DNA of 64,000 nucleotides from Oscheius sp. JU75 (Eukaryota > Nematoda > Chromadorea > Rhabditida > Rhabditidae): NCBI GenBank assembly GCA_037178855.1, contig JASJZC010000001.1:2914001-2978000 (forward strand), written 5' to 3'. Shown here one piece after another: positions 53,145-63,090 of this stretch. Every line of letters begins with the position of its first letter. The first letter of the stretch is position 1. Under the pieces are notes generated by a model, which was given only the letters and a program-made list of their open reading frames with translations, made no database searches and was not told where the DNA came from. A program made the position numbers and the translations under genes.

Positions 53145-55000
53145 TTATTCTTCGAATGAAATGACATAGTACCCCGAAGAGTCGGGCAAGTCTAGCTGCT
53201 TCCATTCCTCACGGCTTTCGTCGTCGATCGTGGTCGATTCGAATCCGCTGTCATAATGATCCTCGCATTCCATCGCCTCAATCATTTCTGGAACAGCAGA
53301 TTAGCCATCTACGCGCATTTTATCACCTATTAAATTCTCCTGATGATAGCCGTTTTCGATCAAGTGAGTGGGGAAGACTGAGTCCACGTCCTCTATCATA
53401 AGCAGCACAACTCTCGCTGCTCTGAGGAATGATTTGGGAGCATTACAGCATGGGAAGAAGATCGGACTAAAAATCATGATGGCATCTAAAGTTTGTTTTA
53501 GTTTTCTTTTCCTCTCACTTGCCTGTGAGGGATTGTTCTCGTTTTCCAGACATTTGCACGAGTTTCTTCAGCGACTTACAGGTCAGATAGACGACCCTGG
53601 CACATTCGGCCTCCAGAGAATCGATCAAACTGAATGTTTTGCTCTCGATTATCAAGTGAGACTCACCCCAAAGTGTACAGTCGAACCAGATCGTCTGAGA
53701 CTGAAGGAGTCAAGCATAGAAGTTCTTCCGAAGCGAAGATTGACGGCAGCGAGGAGAGAACTTCTCTTAGAACTGACAAAAGTGCATTGGGATGAGCTGC
53801 TGCGATGTCAGCCACGTTCAACTTTGATCTGTTCAGCCTGACAAGTAGACCTGATACTTCTAGAAAAAATTTTCTCCTATTTTTGATTACAAACCAGGTG
53901 TATTCTGATACCGCAGGCCGAGATGACTGGAAGAGGACGTGTTGGACCAGTCTGCATCACTTAAGATGGCCAAGAAGTACTGAAGTGAAGCTTTGCAGAA
54001 GTAAAAAAAAGTAGAAAAACCGATGCAGGCATTCGAGAGAGCGACGTGTGCGGGCGTAAATGTCATAAAACGAGGCTGTTGATCAAGTCTTTCGTCCCAA
54101 AAGGAATGACTAGGACTCTCGTGTCGTCAAGCTCTTTGTTTGAGGAGCATCATGATATGAATTTGGAAGTGGGAAAGATGAATTGATAGTTTCTGTCCAC
54201 CTGGCAATTCAAATCGGCCATCCAACTGACGTCAAACTCTGTCCTATTGTTTAAAACATGAATATTCTCTACTGAGCTGTATTAGGTCAACCTGTTGCTT
54301 CAATTTAAGTGGAAAGAACATCTAGGTTTAGTAATTATTAGGTAGAAGCCCATAAACCTATGCAGTTCTTCCATGTCTCGTCAACCGGAACAGCCTTAAA
54401 GCAGAGCCGTTCTATTGACCCATCCCTTCCTCAATCCCACAGCCATTCTCCGTCTTCCTACGTTCCAACAAGATGGCGTCCTTGAAATGTGGGAAGCACA
54501 AACAAAGAAAAGACTGTGACGCACACACAGGCATATTGGAGGAACTCGTCGTTCTCGTTCTGTCTGATATTGCATAGGTCACACCTCTAGGTCAAAGACT
54601 GACGACGAATTTGCATTTTTACGCGCGCCTGTTTTCCTCGTACGGTCATTGCGGACATCACATAAAGCCGATGGGGTCGTCCGCTGATGGAAGCAGAGAG
54701 AAAGAGAGCGGGTTGCCATTCGAAAGACTGGTAGATTTCAAGGTTCTCCCTGATATATGGTCGTGATCTATTGCATAATTTTCATGGCATGATCCGTCAG
54801 GAACACTTCAAGCTCGAAACAAGTCCCCGAAACCTTCCTTTTCTTCTAGAGGCAGATGTCAACCAGCTCAAGTCACAATAATACTTGAGGTAGCTACAGG
54901 CAGTCTGCCAATTTCATCCTTTGTCCGGTAGAATGAGGCACATAAACACGCTGACAGTCATACGTATTGAGGACAGTTTGATCCGTTAAAGGACATAAAG
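53145..55000 (-). CDS. Unrecognised multi-exon gene, conserved-looking
   Basis: At least eight short exons join in phase. From the upstream end they read: DQTVLNTYDCQRVYVPHSTG, LRKGRFRGLVSSLKSRPYIR, ENLEIYQSFEWQPALFLSAS, ISGRPHRLYVMSAMTVRGKQ, RCDLCNIRQNENDEFLQYA, RLCFKAVPVDETWKNCI, EFDVSWMADLNCQ, ASLQYFLAILSDADWSNTSS, NRSKLNVADIAAAHPNALLS, EELLCLTPSVSDDLVRLYTL, KTFSLIDSLEAECARVVYL, and LRAARVVLLMIEDVDSVFPT. The C-terminus is acidic, ending DSSGYYVISFEE with a stop at 53145. There is a CxxC near the N-terminal part and a helical C-terminal half. I cannot assign a family. The 5' end is not fixed. It lies downstream of eif-1 and the 81-residue gene on the same strand. Confidence 0.6.
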
Positions 55001-55163
55001 AACAGGTAATTGATGAGAAATTGATAATGCGAGTGCGCTGAGGATATGTAGAGGAATGAAAAGACTAGTTTCGCCACGACCGAGCAGAGGCGCCTGTTTC
55101 AATATTCACAAAAATTGAAGTAAAAAACGGACCTGCAAGGTAGACTCCTGCGTTAGTCGAGTG

Positions 55164-55499
55164 CTACCCTTCTTCGACTTCGTCCTCTTCTCCGCAACCT
55201 CCACACTTCTTTTGCCAGCCTGCTGCAGTCCGGAGAAGCTCTCCGAACGAGGGATCTGCCCGAGGATTAATGAAGAATAAGAAAAAAGAGAAACTCACCT
55301 TGGGCCTCATTCACCCCTCCGGGTCGTTGACTACGAATAGCGAGACGAGAGGGAGAGTGAGGGACCGCCCCTGTGTTAAAAGTGGAGATTAGGGACCGGA
55401 AGGCGGCAGTACTTCACAGGGCTCAGAAGACTGCTTGAAGTCCTCACGTGTTTTACGAGAGAGAAAGGGCGTGGAAGAGGAGAAGGGAATACGTAGCAT
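55164..55499 (-). CDS. 81-residue protein with a CGGCGEED tail
   Basis: Three exons (55499-55418, 55370-55299, 55255-55164) join exactly in phase to 81 codons plus stop. The sequence begins MLRIPFSSSTPFLSRKTRED, has a basic middle (SPSRLAIRSQRPGGVNEAQ), and ends KKCGGCGEEDEVEEG. The basic/hydroxylated N-terminus could be a mitochondrial presequence, and the CGGC pair a metal or redox site; both are inference. The start codon is 145 nt after the eif-1 stop on the same strand, typical of nematode operon spacing. Confidence 0.6.
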
Positions 55500-55643
55500 A
55501 ACATTAACGACTGGTTACGATCAAGGTTTATCTTTTTTTCTCAACTCGTGAGTGAGAGAGAACGTAACAACAAAAGCCCTCAAGGAATTGGAGGGGACAT
55601 AGCATAATGAGGCATCAAGTGATCGCGTAGATGGCGAGCAGCA

Positions 55644-58406
55644 TTAGAATCCGTGAACCTTGCAGTTGTCTTCTTTGACGATTCCGACCTGAAATTCGGG
55701 CTTGATGCTTTTAAGGATATCCTTTGTTTCTTTTTGAATTCATGACCAAATTTGAAGGACCATATTAAAAGAAGCGAAGTTTCTTGTCAAAATTCGAACA
55801 AAGCTAATTGATATACGCCTACAAACCTTTCTACATCAAGCAACCTATTTTTTTTTAAACCAAAACTGAATTATAGAGTTTCCTTACATGAAAACTTAGC
55901 GATGTTCTGTAGCTTCCAAGATAAAACATAGCTAAACGAACCTTCACAAGGAAATCCTTGATCTGTTGACGCTGGTCTCCGGTGAACTGCATGACCTCTC
56001 CATATTCGGGGTGTTCGACGATGGTTCCGTTACAGCTGTACTCCTGAAATCACACATTTTGCTCCTGTCATAATCACAAGTTCCCCTTCAACTTTTTCTC
56101 GACCTCTATCTAACGATGCAGACGACTACACCATCGAGGGAAACCCGCAGGAAAACATGTGGCGGCGTGGTTCGATTGGACAAAAAGGCTTCGAGATCAT
56201 ATCGCCAACTTTTAATTAAAGTGCGCGGCTGGAATACGAAACTTTTTTTTTGGGAAGATTGCGTAAGACAACAACACGTTTATACACAACGAAATAGGTA
56301 TTATTTGCAAAGGACAACGATATGATGATCTTGTCGATCTGAGGTCAAGAAATGAGCGTGGAAGAGACGATCACAGACAGAGAATCGGCTGGAAGTCAGG
56401 TAGTCTGCCAGCTGGAGATAGGTCTTCTCGTACAGAATGACATGGTCGTAGCTGGCTATGGAGTTCGTCTTCAGCCATCTCATTGGCTCTTCGAAGAAGC
56501 TGTCCGCCTCATCCGGATCTCCTATTCCCTTCAAATCGGGACTGCAGTCTAGCTGGCGTAGTTCTCCAATTTGGTCGTGAAAATAGCTCCATCCGGGCAG
56601 AGAATAGCACGGCATCAGAGCCAAGACGGCTGGCTTTTCGTCTCGGTGTTTCAAGATCGAATCCGCGGCGCTGTAGGGACCGACTTGGTGAACGAGACCG
56701 GTGTAGATAGCCACAGCAAAATTCACAGCTATCATCGTCCAGTAGAGCATCTTTTTAACACGCGGGAAACGTCGATCTGCGAAAAAGGCACCGCCGTAGA
56801 AACACAAAAGTGGAATGATGGGCAGGAGGAAGCGTTGTTCCTTGTGCGGCAGGAACGAGTGAAAGATAATGTAGAAGACGGACGTTGTGAGAGGCAGAAG
56901 CGTCGGTCGGACTGGGCTGAACAGTCCGAGCACGATTGGAACGAGCTGGACAGTCAGAACCGAGGGAAGTCCTTCAGTCAGGAACCAGAACCACGAATGG
57001 ACACCGAAATGAGCACTGCCACCGGTCAGGACGTTGAACATGAGGAAATTCCAGGCCGTCGAGGTCAGTTTGCCGTAGAAGATCGTATCGAGTCCAATTG
57101 AACATCCCATGACGAGGAGACAGGCGGGTAGGACCGTGCGGAAGATAAGCCTGACTGGCTCTCGGCTCGTCAACAGATGATTGACTCCCAGCACAAGCCA
57201 GATCAGGGCAGCGGTTGGACGAATGACGATCGTGAGGAAGCCGATTGTCATGTAAGGCCAGACGTGTCCACGATGATGAGCTCCGTCCCACGGATACCAA
57301 AGCAGGGCGATGCAGGTGAGAGCAGTCTCCAGCGAATTGGACAGCGTTCTTCCGGCACAGTAGAAGACGAACCAGCAGCTCAGATACGTCATCTTAGCGT
57401 AAAACGCCCCGTTCGAGGTAGGTAGAAGACGATCGGTCAGCTTGAAGTAAGACAGATCTCCGAGGGCGAAAATGACGGCATGGAGTATGCGTGGCGCTAT
57501 GGCGATGTGCGGCTGCGTGGCCAGACCGAAGACGGAGAGCAGGGAGTAAAGTCCGGCAATGAGACTCGGATGGAGGACAGAACGTAGAGCCGACGACCAT
57601 TCCCAGCTGAGATGACCGGTTCCAAAGACCATGTGATGAGCTACCTCGGACGACTGGTAGACCTCATCAGGGACAAACCAGGAGCGGACGAGAAAGACGC
57701 TGAGGAGACGGAAGGCCACCAGACTGACGAGGACGCGAAGCAGCATGATCTCACTGCAACAGGAGGCATAACTGGCCAGAAATTTGCCGAGAGTTTGCCT
57801 CCTGTGCGAGAGATTTGGTTAGAAATGAAGATATGACGTGGACAAACGAAAACTCAGGCACCACAGAGGCAAACCAAGGTTGTTTTCACTGTTTTACTGT
57901 CAAAATTTGCACAGCGTGTTTAATTTTGGAAAGAAAAGATGGCAAACTAACGTTATGCTTGTGAAGCAACTGTCTTAGTAAAATTGTTCCGAGCAATTAA
58001 GCCAATTTCAACCTATTCGAAAGCTTCGTCGATTACAAGGGACCTAATTTACTCTTTCTGAACTAGCATTCATTTTGGACAAAAAGTGGGACAGACTTCG
58101 CTACCTTTACCTAAGGACTTCTGTCGTATCCGTTACGATAAGTGTTTCATTGAAAAAACCCAAGGAGATGAACTGCACCAACCTTTTTGAGATATCTGAC
58201 GATTTTTTTCAAATCGTACTCGGGAGCAACACCCTGTACGGTGGTAATGGTCTTCCTTCCCGTACGCTGCTGAATACGAATATGGCAGAATCCCTGACGG
58301 GTTCCTTCTTCGTCTTCGAGCTGCTCGAATGCGTCTAAATTGATGTTTTCGATTGGTAAGGAGAACAACTACCTTTCGGCTTGTTCAAATTGGTGATATT
58401 AGCCAT
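55644..58406 (-). CDS. eif-1: Translation initiation factor eIF1 (SUI1)
   Basis: Start-codon fidelity factor of the 43S complex. Four exons: MANITNLNKPK (start 58406); then DAFEQLEDEEGTRQGFCHIR and IQQRTGRKTITTVQGVAPEY through YLKK; then EYSCNGTIVEHPEYGEVMQF and TGDQRQQIKDFLVK; then VGIVKEDNCKVHGF with the stop at 55644. The SUI1 core (IQQRTGRKT, EYDLKKIV, CNGTIVEHPEYGEV, GDQR, KVHGF) is complete, about 110 residues in all. The third intron is exceptional: about 2.1 kb (about 56046-58180) against the usual 40-60 nt. It contains an entire intronless PIG-B gene on the same strand. Confidence 0.94.
56301..57746 (-). CDS. GPI mannosyltransferase 3 (PIG-B), intronless
   Basis: ER membrane enzyme (GT22 family) adding the third mannose to GPI anchors from dolichol-phosphate-mannose. 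Single exon of 481 residues, starting MLLRVLVSLVAFRLLSVFLV. Family words: SWFVPDEVYQSSEVAHHMVF (the PDE motif of the first lumenal loop), GTGHLSWEWSSALRSVLHPS, IALLWYPWDG, IRPTAALIWLVLG, WNFLMFNVLTGGSAHFGVHS followed by WFWFLTEGLPS, FLPHKEQRFLLPIIPLL, and MPCYSLPGWSYFHDQ. Many TM segments are evident. It lies inside the long third intron of eif-1 in the same orientation. The lack of any intron, where neighbours have several, could mean a retroposed origin, but there is no visible poly(A) tract or target-site duplication. All motifs are intact, so it is presumably functional. Confidence 0.93.
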   Translation of the reverse strand: MLLRVLVSLVAFRLLSVFLVRSWFVPDEVYQSSEVAHHMVFGTGHLSWEWSSALRSVLHPSLIAGLYSLLSVFGLATQPHIAIAPRILHAVIFALGDLSYFKLTDRLLPTSNGAFYAKMTYLSCWFVFYCAGRTLSNSLETALTCIALLWYPWDGAHHRGHVWPYMTIGFLTIVIRPTAALIWLVLGVNHLLTSREPVRLIFRTVLPACLLVMGCSIGLDTIFYGKLTSTAWNFLMFNVLTGGSAHFGVHSWFWFLTEGLPSVLTVQLVPIVLGLFSPVRPTLLPLTTSVFYIIFHSFLPHKEQRFLLPIIPLLCFYGGAFFADRRFPRVKKMLYWTMIAVNFAVAIYTGLVHQVGPYSAADSILKHRDEKPAVLALMPCYSLPGWSYFHDQIGELRQLDCSPDLKGIGDPDEADSFFEEPMRWLKTNSIASYDHVILYEKTYLQLADYLTSSRFSVCDRLFHAHFLTSDRQDHHIVVLCK

Positions 58407-58619
58407 ACAACTCCTATGAGGTGAGACCTGAAAGCAGGAAAATTAGAAGTGGTAGCTGGGGATGAAAGATTGAACAATTGTGTGAAAATCAGTGATTTTC
58501 TATGGAAAACACGAGGAGGATAGGTTTTTTCATTCAAGCAACATTTGTGGACAAGAATAACGTCGAAAGGCTTGAAAAGGGGTGAAAACTACACGAAATT
58601 GTTGTTGCGTCAATAGGCT

Positions 58620-58712
58620 GGAAATTAATTCAAACGATACCAGCAGCGCGCCGTCGTAAACAGCGTGCAACAGCTCTTCGTGGACAAGTTGTTCAGAACA
58701 GGCTAACTTTCA
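58620..58712 (-). other. Exon-like segment upstream of eif-1
   Basis: Between an acceptor-like 'agttag' and a donor-like CTG/GTATCG the minus strand encodes SEQLVHEELLHAVYDGALL. It could be an exon of an unrecognised gene or of an eif-1 leader. The plus strand is also open here, so the call is weak. Confidence 0.2.
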
Positions 58713-59144
58713 TGAAAGAGACAGGGTACATTGCTACTATTTGCTCTGCCTGCCTTTATTTTTCGAGCTCACATTTATTCGGAACGACAAAAGATTAACA
58801 TGTTTCCTGTCTTTTTCAGTCAATTTGAGAGAACGTTTCGGCATTTCTGCGCGAAAATCCAGCTGTAGTATTCTAAAGTCCACCTAACGCTGATATGTTT
58901 GTCGGAGATAGAGAAACCCGTCTAAAGCTCTGAAATGTCAGATAGTGACAGCTCTATAAAAACTTCGCGTCGTCGGAACTCGCACATCTCCCAATTACTT
59001 GTCCAAAACAAAAACTCCTTCAAGAGAACGGATGTATTCTGAGCTTTGTCTATTCATTTTGGAAAGCCCATTATCTTCAATACAGAAACACGATTCGACC
59101 GACCATTTACGTCTTAAGAATAGTTTTTACATCTTCATTTTCAG

Positions 59145-59244
59145 ATACTATCTGTACAATTACAATGCATACCGCAAGGCACTTGGACTCGTAGAAGAAT
59201 CTCTGTTGAGCAAGAAGAGAAGAGCGCGTAGTTGTCACAAATAG
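59145..59244 (+). other. Terminal-exon-like ORF
   Basis: After 'cattttcag' the plus strand reads YYLYNYNAYRKALGLVEESL and a basic tail LSKKRRARSCHK with a stop. This looks like a last coding exon, but no upstream exon was identified in 58720-59140. It may belong to a small gene I cannot assemble. Confidence 0.25.
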
Positions 59245-59317
59245 AGACATAAGTCATCAATAATTTGAGTATCACAGGACCGGGATGACTAGAAAAAGGA
59301 TTGGGCGAGAGGGACTT

Positions 59318-62300
59318 TTAACAGCATTCTCCAATCAGCAGCTTGAGTCGATGAGCGGCTTTGGAGACGGCGATGATTGTGTCAACCATGGTCTGCATGC
59401 TTTTGATTTCAGGGAACTGAAGATTTTGCATATGATTCAGGTAAAACCAGTCGGTTACCTCTTCAGCAGCGATCTTTGTCGCCTTCACACAGTCCTTCAA
59501 ATGATCACAGAGCTCGTCGGCACATTCCCGAACCACCTTCCCGACAGATCTGTCTCTGACACATTGGGAGACACTGTCCCCAATGTAAATCAGCTTGTGA
59601 GCGGCCAGAATGATCTGAAGGGGTATCTTCACCTCGATTCTTCAGAATGCACTCACCAGTTTGCCCTTTTGGACGAACTCTCTTGGAGGGAGATGTTTCT
59701 CGACCACCTCGAGGAATTCCTCAATGGCATGGGACAGAGATTCGGTGTGTTGCTCGAGCTGAGGCGCATAGAAGCGGACGATTGTACGGTCCTGAAATTT
59801 TTGTGGATGAAAATAGCATTTTCCAGTTTTTCCTTGGGCGCCTAGTCGCCTCCAAACTAACCTCCTCATTGATTCTCGGCTTCGACTGCAGTTGCCCATT
59901 CGATCTTCCAGGGACCACGTCGTCCAAGTAGGCATAGTCTTGGAACAGACTGTCACGGTCACTCATCACCGACTCGAGATCGTCCTCTTCCATAATTCGC
60001 TCGTCTTTCAGATCACGGGGTCCTTTCTGAATAGACGCGTACTCGAGAGAACTATTGTCGCCGCCGGAGGAACTGTTGGAAGTCGTCTGAACAAAAAGTT
60101 ATTTGGTACAAAGAGTGAGAGGGAAAGAGAAAGTGACTGTTACTCACCTCATCCGCAAAAGTGACTCGTCCTCTGGGCTTGTCCACATTCGGCTTGGTCA
60201 CAAGAATCGAAGACGGCGGTGTGTCAATTGAAGCAGCTGTGGATGAGGTAGATGAGGAAGAGAGTCTTTTTTCTTCGACTGTGGGCGTGTTCAAAAAGAC
60301 GTGGTTGGGTCTCTCAAGCGTCTTTGCCACTCCATTCGATGGCTTTGAGATCGGGGAGAGAAAGATGACAGTCGAGCTCGGGACCAGCATCTGGATCCAT
60401 TGGAACATTCTGCGGCAGTCTGACGGGATCTGAGCTGCGACGGAGACAAACTGCTCTAGACTATCCATCGTCCTCGGATGGTCGCGATCTCTTGAGAGAT
60501 TCGCTACAGTCCAACCGGAGCTGTCCAACGATTTGCGGAGACTGACAATCAAACGGCGTTCCTCGGTGAGAGGGGCTAGATGACGATTGAACTCGGCCGA
60601 CTTGGGATTGTTCCGGTCGATGGAGACTCTGCCGGTACTGTCGACAAACTGTTCTAGGGAGTCTGTCACAGCGGTGGCAGCATCTCGGAGAGATGACAGA
60701 TTAGGTTGGAGGACGTGGGCGACTCTCCAGAACTGAGGGGCTGTCACCTGGAAGAGTCACTGTCAGGAGTTGAAAAGGACTTTATCTACTGACAACTGTT
60801 CATGATCGACTCTCGACTGTGTACTGTCTGTTCACTGCCCACTGTCCATTCTATCCACTCTTACTTACAATGTTGATCTGCGAGACGGCATTCTCGATGC
60901 TCCTCAGGCAGTCACTCATCTTGTTCAGTACAACCCTCTTCCTGGCTTGGATTTCCTCTTCCAGCACCTCCCTGAAACACTTTTCCAGTTCAAAGAAGAC
61001 GAGGAACAATGTGCGCAATAAAATGAATCGAATCAGGCAATAAAATGAATCGAATCAGTTTTATGCAAACGGCGCTGTCTCCCTCGACTTGATAAGGTCA
61101 TCCATTGAAACAGACTTACCCGACTCCCTTGGTCTGAATGGCTGTTGGAATATGGTTCCATGGCAGAGTCTCATTCCTTCGCATGTCCTCCTCGACTGTC
61201 AAACCACTCTATAAGATTTCAAACATTGAGAAATACACCTTCCAAATGATTCACCTGGTTTCTAATGGGCCTCTCGATGCCATCAAAAACGGCCTGAATG
61301 ACGCTGGTGGGTTGTTGAGTCACAAGACGGGACATGTATGGCTGATGACGCGCCATTCCTCGATTCTCCTCGTTCTGTTCGGAGCCGGAAAGGGATGACA
61401 GATCGCTTGTGCGCTGAAACAGTTCCGCTCTCGATTTTCTTTTGATAAGACATACCTTATTCTCCTCTCCAGAATGGGACGAGTCGGTGAGATCAGCTCC
61501 GATGCCGCTACTGGAAGGACTAGGACTCCGATCACTCTCCTTCGATGTCAAAGACGGTTCTTTAATGATGGGAGTATTGGTAGGAGGTTTGAAGGGTCGA
61601 GCGGCTGAAAAATTTGGATGTTAGAAAAGTAGTATTGTCGTCGAGACGCATCGTTCTGACTTGTTCGTTTCTACATTTTTTTTAAACATTGATTACCCCG
61701 GTTTTCGGATCCAGGACTCCATTTTTGAACTCTGACATGTTCTACAAGTTTATAGCTACTGCTATACAACTTTGTGAAACATGAAAAGTTTCAAAGATGA
61801 CATTACATTTTTTTTAAACATTGATTGGTTCCAGAAAATATGTTTTCAAAGACTCAGCATATCGAGATTAACAGAGCAAGAACATGTCAGTCTCTGCTAT
61901 TGGGATCCGAGACATTGTGTGGGCTCAGTCTAGAGAGCTCCACTGGAAAAAAAATCAGGCTTCCTTGTGTATTCTGCCCTATCTGACTCTCGCGCTCACT
62001 GTTTATCCGCAGCCATAAAACTTGTGATATGACAAGAACGACGCGTGACCCTTTTCCGATCCTTCTCACACAAAGAAGAGAACTCCGATCGGGTTTTACC
62101 ATAAATCACGGTAAGTTACACTTGCTGCGGCACCTTTCTCTCGTTTTTCTTGTTGTTCCGTCTACTTGTGATAGTGTGGAATCGATAGGAAATTGAGTGG
62201 GAGAGAGGAGGCCTGCTGATAGAGATCTTAGGGAAAAGAAGACACCCTCGGCGCAAATGGACTTTTGGGAAAAAGAGCTGTCGTGAAGATCGCGGATGAT

Positions 62301-63090
62301 TTCCTTGCCCTTCATGGATTTATGATACAAAAAATGAGAGTGACAGACGAGCCTTTGAACTCACACCAGACTTTAGAGGAGCAGAAAAATTGCACAAATT
62401 TGCAGTTCATCAAAAATTTAGAAAACCAGTGGTTGATCTTGTATAAGGGAGATTTCTTGGGGGCTTGCTCGTTAACCGATCCTTGGCTCGCCAAAGCTCA
62501 CTATTTGGCACGCCATTTTCAAGCACAAAATCCAACTATCGAGCTTAGCAATGCTCGGCAAAGTTGTACCGTAGATCATGAAAATAATAGAAAATGTATT
62601 CTTGGGTCCGAAAAATGGGTTTGCGCGTGCCATCCGAGTGAACTCAAAGGACAAGACTTACCCAGATTCTTCAGTCTCTGCGTCAGTTTCTCCAACTGTG
62701 TCTCTGGTTTGGGACTCCGGGCCCTAAAAAGGTCTCCTTTCCAATCAGAAATAAGTATTTCTCACCTCTGCGGCTGTTCCGGTGCCCAACTAGACGAGTA
62801 GCTCCTCTGCATCATTCCTGGCTCTCCGAGTGGAATCTCAATGGTCCGTCCGGGGACAGCGGAAGGAATAATCAGTGTTCGCTGAGGACTTCGCTCACTC
62901 CTCACACTTCGGCGCTCCTCCTCATCAGAGGACACGCGCTGGTCAAGTTCCGGAGCTCTGAGACTGTCGACCGATCGTCGTGGCGGAGCCGGAGGTCTAA
63001 AAGATGCAATTACAAACCAGTTAAGACTAGGATCGGTTACAGGTAGGAATCCTCTTGCAGACCAGCATGACCAGCGCGTATACACCACAT
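59318..63090 (-). CDS. Cas-family (p130Cas/BCAR1-like) scaffold, SH3 not in window
   Basis: Adhesion and integrin signalling adaptor. The proposed start at 63090 gives MWCIRAGHAGLQEDSYL. In phase follow Pro/Arg/Ser-rich exons (PPAPPRRSVDSLRAPELDQR), a coiled segment (KPETQLEKLTQRLKNL) and Ser-rich SKESDRSPSPSSSGIGADL. The helical serine-rich domain includes EIQARKRVVLNKMSDCLRSI, MTAPQFWRVAHVLQPNLSSL and LVPSSTVIFLSPI. A QDYAYLDD motif parallels the Src SH2-binding YDYVHL of p130Cas. The C-terminal Cas domain has LAAHKLIYIGDSVSQCVRD and VDTIIAVSKAAHRLKLLIGE before the stop at 59318. The SH3 domain that begins typical Cas proteins is not seen up to 64000. Either it lies beyond the window or this nematode form (or an isoform) lacks it. 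Confidence 0.78.
61736..61783. repeat. CAAAGTTGTAG palindrome, copy d (in Cas-like intron)
   Basis: Arms catgttctacaagtttatag (61736-61755) and its imperfect reverse complement (61762-61783) around a short spacer. It is intronic in the Cas-like gene. Confidence 0.65.
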
